A stretch of 37,527 bases of DNA from Bacillota bacterium. Its GTDB lineage: Bacteria; Bacillota; UBA4882; UBA8346. Positions 8,799-16,772 of the stretch are shown here, in pieces. Where the stretch lies: positions 1-37,527 of the forward strand of contig JAKOTQ010000034.1 in NCBI GenBank assembly GCA_029776205.1, written 5' to 3'. A program made the position numbers and the translations under genes. Below the pieces are notes generated by a model. The model did not search any database. It had not been told where the DNA came from and worked only from the letters and a program-made list of their open reading frames with translations. The stretch's first letter is position 1. Each line of letters begins with the position of its first letter.

Positions 8799-8823
8799 TC
8801 CCCCGCCCAATTCGAGCGGGGGA
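8799..8823. terminator. G+C-rich hairpin between the cortex hydrolase and GNAT genes
   Basis: Perfect 8-bp stem TCCCCCGC/GCGGGGGA (8799-8806 with 8816-8823). The plus strand has a weak TGTCTTTT tail, and the minus strand has no T run. By position it would separate sleB from the GNAT gene on the minus strand, so it is a possible terminator or mRNA end stabiliser. Confidence 0.4.
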
Positions 8824-8853
8824 TGTCTTTTCAAAAGATATTCACCCTTTGCA

Positions 8854-9456
8854 TCAAATTGCAAAAACGTGTCGTCCAATCCTGCCGGTTATCTTCCGGC
8901 TCCAAATCCAGTTGGTTTTCGATTTAATTTTTGCCGGATTGTAGAAATACAGGGCACCGTTGGTAGGATCAACCCCGGCCATAGCTGCCCGAGCTGCCTT
9001 CAGCGCTGAAGCAGTCACCGTTTTCCAGATCTGTCCGTTGGAAACGGATTCAAATTGCCCACGCTTAAAGATGTTTCCCCTGACCGTCGACGGGAACTTG
9101 CTCGATGCGACCCGGTTCATAATGACCGCACCGACCGCTACTTGTCCCTGATAAGACTCCCCGCGAGCTTCACCGCTGATCAATCGTGCCAACAGGTAAA
9201 GATCGTTATTGCCCCGCGAATTCTGCATTGGTTTGATATCCGGGATCCAGAGTTTTTTACCGGAAATAATCCGGGTTGATTGCAAATGATTGGCTTTCTG
9301 TAAAGTATTCACTTGAGTCCCAAATCGCTTGGAGATTTTATATAATGAATCTCCTTTTTTAATCTGATAGGTCCAAGCCATGGCCGGTGCCGTTGAAATG
9401 AGTACCGTCACAGCAAGTAAAATCATGGTCACAATAAGTTTCATAAATCGTTTCAT
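8854..9456 (-). CDS. LysM-containing spore cortex-lytic-type cell wall hydrolase (SleB/CwlJ family)
   Basis: Exported 200-residue hydrolase. It has a signal peptide (residues 1-27, basic start, hydrophobic core, cleavage near AMA|W), a LysM peptidoglycan-binding domain (about 29-73, YQIKKGDSLYKISKRFG), and a Hydrolase_2 catalytic domain (about 86-200) with LARLISGEARGE, in which Glu96 is the probable catalytic acid, and MNRVASSKFP. This family includes SleB and CwlJ, lytic transglycosylases that open the spore cortex at germination. SleB proper carries a different binding domain, so this is a LysM variant like those common in Clostridia. A sigma-A-like promoter lies about 85-115 bp upstream, so expression may not be forespore-specific. 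Confidence 0.88.
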   Translation of the reverse strand: MKRFMKLIVTMILLAVTVLISTAPAMAWTYQIKKGDSLYKISKRFGTQVNTLQKANHLQSTRIISGKKLWIPDIKPMQNSRGNNDLYLLARLISGEARGESYQGQVAVGAVIMNRVASSKFPSTVRGNIFKRGQFESVSNGQIWKTVTASALKAARAAMAGVDPTNGALYFYNPAKIKSKTNWIWSRKITGRIGRHVFAI

Positions 9457-9540
9457 CTGTTTTCCCCTTTCTGTCTCGGTATCTTGCCCAATGCTTTCGC
9501 GGAGCTGGTTGGGATATCGGGTCCTTCAGGGGACTTATGC

Positions 9541-9570
9541 ATTATAACAAGGATTTTCAAATAGGTCCAA
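9541..9570 (-). promoter_or_regulatory. Candidate promoter of the cortex hydrolase gene
   Basis: On the minus strand TTGGAC (9565-9570) and a perfect TATAAT (9541-9546) are separated by 18 bp, about 85 bp upstream of the start codon. The rest of the 9457-9660 gap shows nothing else clear. Confidence 0.55.
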
Positions 9571-9660
9571 CGACAAACCATACCGCATCCTCAAGGATTC
9601 AGGCGGATAATCCAGCATAAGCCGGTTATTTAGTTTACATAATATCAGAAGGGGTGAGTT

Positions 9661-10440
9661 TCAAGAGGAAGTATCGAAAGAGCGGTTGACACTTAATTTT
9701 TGCAATTTTTCACGGTAGTACTCGGCTAAATCATTGTAAATCCTTAAACTTTCTTTACCGGTTTGACTTAATCCATAAAGCCCTCTTTCCAAATGGTCGA
9801 ACCACCCATAAAAATTATCCCGTAAAATCGATGCGGTCTTCTTAGGATCCGTACCTAAATCTCTGAGCTGTTTCGGCGACATCGGCCCGAACATCTCCAA
9901 ACAACAGGCAATTTCAATGGCACTCTCCCGATAGGCTGTGACCAGCTTTTTTCGTTGACTGCCGCCGAGGTTCCCATCTATCGTCCGGCTCTGGAGTTCT
10001 TTTAAAACCTGATTCCGCTTTCGTTGATTCTGTACCATACTGCGGGACCGGTCAAAAGGCTGAGGATCAATAGCCACCTCCACCCTTGGTATATCCCCTT
10101 GCATCGACACAAAGATCAACCCTAGCTCTAAGCGGCGGAATAAATGAAAAAGATCCCGCCATTTTTGATTCCATGCCATCCGTTGCGGTTTGGGTACAGC
10201 CATATAAACCAGGTCAGTCAGCTTTTGCCGTTTCACCGCCTGACTCAGCAGTTCAAGGCTGAGATTCCGCTTTAATTCGATGATTATCAACTGTCCGTCC
10301 TTGAAAGCCGAAACATCGCAATCTTTGACTTCGCTACGGACCGTATAGCCTTGACGGACAAAAAAATCACGTACCGGAGGATATAAATCCGTCTCCAAGA
10401 ACTTATTCTCCGGTTCGCTCGAAGAACGTTTTTTTCTCAT
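9661..10440 (-). CDS. DUF2161 domain protein (predicted PD-(D/E)XK nuclease-fold)
   Basis: 259-residue cytoplasmic protein. The N-terminal third, with ETDLYPPVRDFFVRQGY, a following VKDCDVSAF and LIIIELKRNLSLELLSQAV, has the D...ExK arrangement of PD-(D/E)XK enzymes and matches the DUF2161 family, often labelled a putative phosphodiesterase. The C-terminal half is rich in basic helices and ends in what may be a winged-helix segment (MFGPMSPKQLRDLGTDPKKTASIL). I use the ATG at 10440 because it overlaps the upstream PHP gene's stop in an ATGA arrangement, a sign of translational coupling; a longer frame lacks support. Function is unproven, but nucleic acid cleavage is the likely chemistry. Confidence 0.78.
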   Translation of the reverse strand: MRKKRSSSEPENKFLETDLYPPVRDFFVRQGYTVRSEVKDCDVSAFKDGQLIIIELKRNLSLELLSQAVKRQKLTDLVYMAVPKPQRMAWNQKWRDLFHLFRRLELGLIFVSMQGDIPRVEVAIDPQPFDRSRSMVQNQRKRNQVLKELQSRTIDGNLGGSQRKKLVTAYRESAIEIACCLEMFGPMSPKQLRDLGTDPKKTASILRDNFYGWFDHLERGLYGLSQTGKESLRIYNDLAEYYREKLQKLSVNRSFDTSS

Positions 10441-11270
10441 AACGCCACTCTTTTCCAGGTGTTTGCCTGTAAAATACATTGCTCGTTAAAACCTGCTTCT
10501 TTCAAACAGGACCGGGCCAGATCAAAGGAAGCATCTAGATGTTTGGGGTTATGGGCATCGGACGTGATCATGACCGGAATCTCCCGTTGCCGGCAGCGTT
10601 TTAAAATCCACAAACTGGGATACGGCTCCTGAATATATCCTCTGCTGATCCCGCCGGTATTGACCTCCACAATAGTGCCATGGCTTTGAATCACATCCAG
10701 AACCCCGTCTATCCATTCACGATACCAAGTTTCCGATTCTGAAAAATATTTCCCGTTTCCGTTATTTTTCTTAATTACATCCAAATGGCCAACGATCGGC
10801 GGACGATGCCGCTTGATCATCTCCGCCACCTGTTGATAATACGAAGATACGAGCCTCTTTATATCGCCGTTAAACAGCACCTGTAACGTTTTTTGAAACT
10901 CCGCTTCCGTATCATCGATGCTATAATAACGCCGGTTGGAAATATCCGCAAAAAAATGAACGGAACCGATGATATAATCCACCGGATAATCGATAAACAC
11001 CTTGCGACCATCGCCTTCGAAATAGTCAATTTCCAACCCGGTATAAATATCTATCCTACCTCGATATTCTTCCTTAAGGGCTGCCACAGTTCGAAGATAA
11101 TCATCCATCCGGCTTTCTGCCATGTTCCACTCGCTTTCAAAAGGAATCGGTGCATGACTCGAAAAACCCAATACCTTGAAACCCTTTTCAATCGCAGCCT
11201 CCACATACTCCCGCGGCTCTCCCGAGCCGTCACAGAAATGGCAATGGGTATGTAAATTGCATAGGATCAT
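10437..11270 (-). CDS. PHP-domain phosphatase, histidinol-phosphatase (HisJ) family
   Basis: 277-residue PHP hydrolase. Metal-binding motifs are visible in order: NLHTHCHFCDG near the N-terminus, GLEIDYF, GSVHFF, GHLDVIKK, and ITSDAHNP near the C-terminus. These are the HisJ-type histidinol-phosphatase signatures, though PHP enzymes in this group can act on other phosphomonoesters and no his gene is nearby. The ATG at 11270 (MILCNLHTH) has GAGGTG upstream and gives the family length; an ORF extension of 22 codons before it is probably not translated. The stop overlaps the DUF2161 start by 4 bp. The 5' side carries a strongly structured region on the same strand, which could be its leader. Confidence 0.82.
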   Translation of the reverse strand: MILCNLHTHCHFCDGSGEPREYVEAAIEKGFKVLGFSSHAPIPFESEWNMAESRMDDYLRTVAALKEEYRGRIDIYTGLEIDYFEGDGRKVFIDYPVDYIIGSVHFFADISNRRYYSIDDTEAEFQKTLQVLFNGDIKRLVSSYYQQVAEMIKRHRPPIVGHLDVIKKNNGNGKYFSESETWYREWIDGVLDVIQSHGTIVEVNTGGISRGYIQEPYPSLWILKRCRQREIPVMITSDAHNPKHLDASFDLARSCLKEAGFNEQCILQANTWKRVAL

Positions 11271-11339
11271 TACGTTCACCTCACAAGTTTCATCAAACAA
11301 TTCCACACGAGTATTTTTTTCCCTTTTTAGAAACAAAGA

Positions 11340-11640
11340 AATAGATTGAAATTCATTGAAGCTATACTACTGAAACTCTTGGCAGCTTCCGCTTGCATAT
11401 CCTCTTTTGACCTTCCCCATCCTTGAGGCCTTATCCTCGCAGCCATCCTGCCGCACAGAACCTAAGGTTCCCGGCGAACGCTGTTTTTCGGTCGTTCATT
11501 GAACTTCCTTAGATATATTTATTTAAGAGTTCGATGAATCGACAAGCATCTGTATCTGAAAAGATGCGTCCCAGGCTCCATCCCTGGAACCTTTAAAACT
11601 CACCAGGAATGATAGACCCGCGGTATAACAGGAGTACATC
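11340..11640 (-). ncRNA. Candidate large structured RNA upstream of the PHP gene
   Basis: No gene fits here, but many short stems do: GCATCT/AGATGC (11546-11551 with 11562-11567), AGGCTCC/GGAACCT (11573-11579 with 11586-11592), GCAGC/GCCGC (11439-11443 with 11450-11454), GAGG/CCTC (11425-11428 with 11435-11438), and the near-palindrome GAACCTAAGGTTC (11458-11470). Two of these stems pair with G-U wobbles when read on the minus strand but need A-C mismatches on the plus strand, which argues for a minus-strand RNA. It ends about 70 bp before the PHP start, with no clear terminator, so it could be a leader or a separate RNA. The raiA motif is my leading guess, from memory only. Confidence 0.4.
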
Positions 11641-11671
11641 ATCCTTTTTTGCTACAGAAAAACTATGATAT

Positions 11672-11909
11672 TTCCGGCAAGGAAGCCGGAACGCAAAATG
11701 GATACATGGATGTATCCTTGACGTCGGCATCGAAGCATAAGCAAGCGAAGCCACTATGGATGGTATTTCCAGAAGGATGGGACCCGCGGCCTAGGATGGA
11801 CGCGGGATAATGGGGGGGTGGGAGTATCCCCCAACCGGGGGATTCAGGGGCGAACGGCCTCGCCCCTGATTCGGGAGGTGCAAGAAGACGAACAGCGCCT
11901 CCTGTCGGC
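11672..11909. repeat. Hairpin-rich intergenic repeat, copy A
   Basis: A series of near-perfect hairpins: TTCCGGC/GCCGGAA (11672-11691), GGATACAT/ATGTATCC (11700-11717), CCCGCG/CGCGGG (11783-11806), ATCCCCC/GGGGGAT (11826-11843), TCAGGGGCGA/TCGCCCCTGA (11844-11869) and GGAGGTGC/GCGCCTCC (11874-11902). The part from about 11765 aligns with copy B at 18122-18252 (TGGGACCCGCG, GATAATGGG, GCGCCTCCTGTCG in the same order). Between it and the next gene at 12113 I see only A+T-rich sequence and one AATCTCC/GGAGATT hairpin (12071-12093). Confidence 0.65.
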
Positions 11910-12112
11910 AAATTTTATAAACTCCCAAATTTAGAGATAAAAAATAAATTCACACAAAACCCAAATCCATCAACCATTTAATCCTATAAATTATTACGGT
12001 TTCCTTAAACATTCTCTCCCATATTGAAAGCCCTATTCAAATCCGTTAAGATGGGAAATATCACATCACAAATCTCCAGCTATCCCGGAGATTAGAACCG
12101 AGGCGCACAAGG

Positions 12113-13462
12113 ATGTCAACTACTACTGTCAAATCCGAGAACCAACCGGTAACTTATAGGCAATTGTTTGCCTATTTTCTGCCTCTAGCCCTCCAAGGCT
12201 TTTCAGCCAGTTTCAACTATCCATTGATCGCCATGGTCGCTTCAAGGGGGCCTGGCGGTGCCATCAACCACGCGGCCATGTCACAGGCCCATTCCACCAT
12301 GTTCTTCCTCGGCACCTTACTCACTTACGGTCTGGTGACCACCGGAATGGTCTACGGCAAAACCCGTCAAGGATTTAACCAATTTTTCAAGGTCAATACT
12401 TTATTAACCGTCTGTCTGGGAGTACTCCAGTTTTTCCTCAGCCTTCCGCTGATCGCTTATTTTATTTTGGAAACGCTCATCGGATTACCGCCCAGCATTG
12501 CCGAACCGGCCCGTTGGATCCTGTTGTACAGCATCCCGGTACATCTTCTATTCGTCATTCGCAATCCTTATCAAGTGATTTTATATAACTATAAATCTAC
12601 CGGTAAAGCCAGTTTTGCAACGATGCTCCGAATCATTCTCACCATGCTGTTGGCTCCGGTCTTCGTTTTTTTCGGAAAGGTCGGACCCTTCTGGGCGACT
12701 GTATGCCTGACGATTCCGACCATCATTGAAGTAGTTCTCTCTTGGTATTTCGCTTATCCATTTTTGAAAAATTTGCCAGATGATCCCCATGCGCAAGTTG
12801 AACCGCTCCACAAATTGATCCATTTCAACCTGGTCCTTTCCCTGGGTGGCGGGTTCATTTGGCTGTCCCAGATCATTCTGGGCTCATTCATCGTCCGTTC
12901 TCCGGACCCGGAACGGATTGCGCCCATATATTATGTGGCGGCCGGCATCGTCAATGCATTGGCCTCCGGCGCGGGACGCATTCAAAACGTTGCACTTTCT
13001 TTTCCGCCCAAAAACCGCCATGATAAAAAGACGTTATATTTTTCCGTGATGGTTGGTTTGATGTTAGGTGCATTGATTTTAATTTTATTGTACCCTCCAA
13101 TTACCAAGTGGTACTTTATCCAAGTCCAACGGTTACAACCGGAGGATCTGCCGTTGATTTATACGACGATTATCGCCTTTTTACTGTGCCCTTTAACCGT
13201 CAGCCTTCGGGCCCGCTTGGAAGGTGTAGTTGCTTACAAGAAAAAACCCGGGCTCTTCCTTATCGGACAACTGGTTTATTTAGGTGCCTTAACGGCTTCC
13301 GGATGTATCCTAAGTGCCCTAAAGTTTCCCGGCAATCTCCTGGGGCCTCTGGGCTTTATTGCAACTAACTTAATTACAGCCTATGCATTCCATTATCTCT
13401 TAACCTCCAGTCGTCAATTGCGGAACTTTCAAAAGGCAGTCACAGGGCTATGGAAGCGGTAA
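12113..13462 (+). CDS. Polytopic membrane protein, MATE/MOP flippase-like
   Basis: 449 residues with about 12 hydrophobic segments spread through the protein, short loops, and a mostly polar N-terminal 14 residues. The layout and segments such as LFAYFLPLALQGFSASFN near the start and ARLEGVVAYKKKPGLFLIGQL near the end recall exporters of the MOP superfamily (MATE, polysaccharide flippases, Ank-like proteins). I could not place it in a named subfamily, and the substrate is unknown. The ribosome binding site is poor (GAGG about 11 bases before the ATG). It has its own terminator and is convergent with speE. Confidence 0.65.
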   Translation: MSTTTVKSENQPVTYRQLFAYFLPLALQGFSASFNYPLIAMVASRGPGGAINHAAMSQAHSTMFFLGTLLTYGLVTTGMVYGKTRQGFNQFFKVNTLLTVCLGVLQFFLSLPLIAYFILETLIGLPPSIAEPARWILLYSIPVHLLFVIRNPYQVILYNYKSTGKASFATMLRIILTMLLAPVFVFFGKVGPFWATVCLTIPTIIEVVLSWYFAYPFLKNLPDDPHAQVEPLHKLIHFNLVLSLGGGFIWLSQIILGSFIVRSPDPERIAPIYYVAAGIVNALASGAGRIQNVALSFPPKNRHDKKTLYFSVMVGLMLGALILILLYPPITKWYFIQVQRLQPEDLPLIYTTIIAFLLCPLTVSLRARLEGVVAYKKKPGLFLIGQLVYLGALTASGCILSALKFPGNLLGPLGFIATNLITAYAFHYLLTSSRQLRNFQKAVTGLWKR

Positions 13463-13471
13463 AATGAAATG

Positions 13472-13515
13472 AAAAAAGGGACGAATCCTATTCCATTCGT
13501 CCCTTCTTATTTTTC
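13472..13515. terminator. Bidirectional terminator between the flippase-like gene and speE
   Basis: Perfect 11-bp stem AAGGGACGAAT/ATTCGTCCCTT (13476-13486 with 13495-13505). There is a TTATTTTT tail on the plus strand and an A run (13472-13477) that gives a T tail on the minus strand, so it can serve both convergent genes. Confidence 0.85.
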
Positions 13516-13537
13516 AATTCTCCCAAACAGAGGGAAA

Positions 13538-14365
13538 TTACCGCACCAAATCGGCAACAAACTGCGGCAGTTTAAAGGCTGCATAATGCATATCAGCATT
13601 GTAATATTTCGTAACCATCGGCCGGATCTGAGCGGGAGTTACCTTTAACGGATCATATTGCTTACTGGCGATGGTAAAACTCCAAAGCCCTGACGGATAG
13701 GTCGGAATATTCGCTAAATAAAGATACTTCACGGGGAAAATTCCGTCAAGATTTTTATGAATCATCTGAATGACATCCTGATTGACGAAGGGCGATTCGC
13801 TCTGAGCCACCATAATGCCGTCCGGAGTAAGGGCTTCATAAACATCCTGATAAAATTCGCGGCTGAACAACCCTACCGCCGGGCCTACCGGTTCGGTGGA
13901 ATCGATCAAGATCACATCATACTCCCCTTTATGCTCGCGGACATGGGCAACCCCGTCACCAATAGCCAAAGTTACTCTCGGATCCGTCAAAGCCCCGGCA
14001 ATGGACGGCAGATATTTCTGGCAAACTTCAACCACCCTGCCATCGATCTCAGCGAGCACAGCTTCTTCGACTGTTGGATGCTTAATAATTTCACGAATGG
14101 AACCGCCGTCACCGCCACCGACCACCAATACCTTTTTCGGATTGGGATGAGTGTTCAAAGCAACGTGAGTAATCATCTCATGATAAACAAACTCGTCCAC
14201 CTCAGTGGTCATCACCATTCCGTCCAACACCAGCATTTTTCCATATTGGAGCGTATTCACAACTGCCAAATGTTGAAACTCCGTTTGCTCCGTATGCAAA
14301 GTCTCCGTAATCTTGCAAGATAAACTAAGATTGGGAGTTTGTTTTTCCGTAAACCACAATTCCAT
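13538..14365 (-). CDS. speE: Spermidine synthase (polyamine aminopropyltransferase)
   Basis: 275-residue aminopropyltransferase that transfers the propylamine group from decarboxylated SAM to putrescine. Seen: the N-terminal beta domain with LVLDGMVMTTEVDEFVYHEM, the cofactor motif VVGGGDGGSIREI (GGGDGG at 83-88), the acidic AEIDGRVVEVC, and the catalytic DSTEPVGPA with Asp155. Length and motif order are standard. The start follows GGAGATG, and a TATAAT box lies at 14405-14410 on the minus strand. Decarboxylated SAM would need SpeD, which is not in the window; putrescine could come from AguA and AguB 8 kb away. Confidence 0.95.
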   Translation of the reverse strand: MELWFTEKQTPNLSLSCKITETLHTEQTEFQHLAVVNTLQYGKMLVLDGMVMTTEVDEFVYHEMITHVALNTHPNPKKVLVVGGGDGGSIREIIKHPTVEEAVLAEIDGRVVEVCQKYLPSIAGALTDPRVTLAIGDGVAHVREHKGEYDVILIDSTEPVGPAVGLFSREFYQDVYEALTPDGIMVAQSESPFVNQDVIQMIHKNLDGIFPVKYLYLANIPTYPSGLWSFTIASKQYDPLKVTPAQIRPMVTKYYNADMHYAAFKLPQFVADLVR

Positions 14366-14462
14366 CGTTTAGCATCATCTCCAATCCATGTCATTTTGCA
14401 TCTGATTATATCAAAAAACAACTTGGAAATACATTACATATCGTTAAACATTAGTATATCCG

Positions 14463-16772
14463 TCATTCCGGCCGATAGTCGACGAAAACTGCACAGTAAT
14501 GAATACCCGAAGCTTCACCGGTTCCTTCCGAAAATTGATACCGGATAAAGATCACCTGCCGTCCCGGCTCTGCGCCAATCCGCCAGATGCTGCCGGTATC
14601 ACCCTCAAACCACTGGGACCAAATGCGGAAATCATTGCTGATGGACCACAGTAAACCCCTGTGTTCGGGTGAGATCACCACTTGTCGGGATGAAGCGACG
14701 GAACGACCACCATTCACCCGAAACCGGACTGGATTATTTGTCATCAATAGTTCATTGAAAACCGGATCCGTATAAACGACGGTATGACCAACCTCGTCCA
14801 CCATTATCAATTGACAGAACCGGGATTCTTCCGGAACATTGGCCGTAAACACTCCTGATTTATCGCTCTGAACAGCAAATTCCCGCCATTTTCCGTCAGC
14901 GGTCAGTATCCGAATCCGGCTCTTATATTCACTTTCGGAACGCCATTTTAATTGATATCCTTCGCCATTCGAACGGTAGCTAAAATCAAAAACAGAAGGC
15001 ATCACCGGCGTTTTCATCAACAAACCGACATCCAGCTGGGGTTTCAACACTTCTTCAACCTTAGGTTTTTCGGGTAAATTGAGCTGAAAGATTTCGGTCT
15101 GCCAGACCTCTCCCCTCACCTGATACCAGACCCGTAACCGTTGACGGTTACTTCCAAAGGGTGTCAGAGGAATACGTTGCTTCTCCTGGATACGCTCCGA
15201 GACAAAGGAGGCACCGGCTGTACCGTTCCCTATTTGTTCCGCGACCACCTGGCCTTTTACCGGCAAATGCAGCTCAAAGTGCTCATCATATACTGCCGGG
15301 ACCTCTCTTAAACCTGCCGGTTTAACCAATTTAACCCGGACTGCGCTCCCGCTTATTCCGGGGCCAACTGGAACCACCCAGACATGGGTGGCATTTCGTC
15401 TGGGAGTAATCCGCCCCCACGGAGTGAACGACCAATTACTTCCATCCTCACTAAACCACAGTCCCAATACCTTACCTACGTCATGACTGAGATTAAGATA
15501 AACCGTTCCGGATTCATTCCAAATCTGACTGACTGCAAAAGAAGGCTGTTGCTCCCAGGCCAAACGAATCGCCGCCCTATCCGCAGCAGCCTTCGCTCCT
15601 TGATTGAGATGCTCATAAATCTCTGCCCGTTTCGTCAACAGCGGTATGAAACTCGGATTGAGCTCCAAACCTTTCGAAAAAAGTTTCAATGCAGTGTTAT
15701 AATTTTGACGTTTCCATTGCCATGTACCGGCTTCCAAATATCCGATCAGTGACCGCTTATCGGCTTTCAAAGCATTGTTGAAAACCTGAGAAGCTTCTTC
15801 CGTTTTCCCTTGTTTATTCAATAATTGACCCTGGCGGATCTCAATAACGCTTCTCAGTTGGACATCCATTGGCCCGATTTCCGGCACAGACCCGTTAAGA
15901 AGCTGCAACCAGGCACTGTAGAAATTCCAATAGTGAAATTCCGGAACAATGGTTTGCGCCGACTGCACTTGGACCATAGCCTCGTCATATCTTCTTTCCA
16001 TAATCGCAACGGAAATAGCGATATCCTGAACCAACACCTGGCCAATTCCACTGGTAGGAACCGCTTTGCCCAACCATTGTTTAACCTGTGCCAGACTGCC
16101 GACCGCCCGGTAAGCTTTTGCTAAATCTTTCACCCGGACCTCTTCCAGAGGCCCCGGCTTGATACCTGCCCGAATCAAGTATCCCACTGCCAACGGATAA
16201 CGTCCTTGGGCCAAATGGGCAATGCCTTTCCGCAACCAAGTCTCGGGAGAGTCCAACCCCTCCAATAATTTCAAGGCCTGTTCCGGGTTGCTTTCCGACA
16301 GATAACCGTCAGCTAACCCAAGATAAGCCGGTTCATAACCCGGCGCAACCTGGAGCGCCCGGCGGTAAAGCTGCCGGGCAGTATCTTTTTGACCCGTCGC
16401 CTCGTGGTAACGGCCGGCCATAACTAAAACTTCCGGATCCGCCGGATACCGTTGGAATATTTCCCAAAGCACCATTCCCATCCGCCGGGCCTGTTCCACA
16501 TTGACCTGGACTATCGCCGGACGTAATGTAGCCCGGGTTTTATCCGATTCAGACCATAAAAAAGCGACATCTTTAAAATACTCCTCCAGCCCGGCCTGGC
16601 GGTAAAGTTCCCTTACTTCCGCCATGCGCTGACTTAAGGTCGTCTTTTCCGAAAGCACCTGAAAGGTTTCTGCCGGAATCGCATAAACCGGTTCAACCAT
16701 ATTGGTTAGTAGAGCAATAATCCCTATTGAAAGAGCTATCTTGAAGCATAATCTCTGCAGAATATATTTCAT
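14463..16772 (-). CDS. Exported TPR-repeat protein of unknown function
   Basis: 769 residues. The N-terminus has a signal peptide or membrane anchor (hydrophobic segment about 12-31, then a likely cleavage site after VYA). Residues about 95-400 carry TPR-like helical pairs, for example AGRYHEATGQKDTARQLYRR, then ALQVAPGYEPAYLGLADGYL, and FSKGLELNPSFIPLLTKRAE. The C-terminal 350 residues are beta-rich with many Trp/Arg residues, WFSEDGSNWSFTPWGR being one example, and may form Ig-like domains. I do not recognise the family. The ATG directly abuts the stop of the alcohol dehydrogenase gene upstream, so the two are translated from one message. The role of a surface TPR protein beside a cytosolic dehydrogenase is unclear. 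Confidence 0.75.
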   Translation of the reverse strand: MKYILQRLCFKIALSIGIIALLTNMVEPVYAIPAETFQVLSEKTTLSQRMAEVRELYRQAGLEEYFKDVAFLWSESDKTRATLRPAIVQVNVEQARRMGMVLWEIFQRYPADPEVLVMAGRYHEATGQKDTARQLYRRALQVAPGYEPAYLGLADGYLSESNPEQALKLLEGLDSPETWLRKGIAHLAQGRYPLAVGYLIRAGIKPGPLEEVRVKDLAKAYRAVGSLAQVKQWLGKAVPTSGIGQVLVQDIAISVAIMERRYDEAMVQVQSAQTIVPEFHYWNFYSAWLQLLNGSVPEIGPMDVQLRSVIEIRQGQLLNKQGKTEEASQVFNNALKADKRSLIGYLEAGTWQWKRQNYNTALKLFSKGLELNPSFIPLLTKRAEIYEHLNQGAKAAADRAAIRLAWEQQPSFAVSQIWNESGTVYLNLSHDVGKVLGLWFSEDGSNWSFTPWGRITPRRNATHVWVVPVGPGISGSAVRVKLVKPAGLREVPAVYDEHFELHLPVKGQVVAEQIGNGTAGASFVSERIQEKQRIPLTPFGSNRQRLRVWYQVRGEVWQTEIFQLNLPEKPKVEEVLKPQLDVGLLMKTPVMPSVFDFSYRSNGEGYQLKWRSESEYKSRIRILTADGKWREFAVQSDKSGVFTANVPEESRFCQLIMVDEVGHTVVYTDPVFNELLMTNNPVRFRVNGGRSVASSRQVVISPEHRGLLWSISNDFRIWSQWFEGDTGSIWRIGAEPGRQVIFIRYQFSEGTGEASGIHYCAVFVDYRPE

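Noticed and set aside
11663-11911. 82-codon open frame on the minus strand across repeat copy A, and a 94-codon frame (17951-18235) across copy B
   Set aside because: They follow the hairpin repeat, show no family pattern, lack ribosome binding sites, and the two translations do not resemble each other beyond the repeat.
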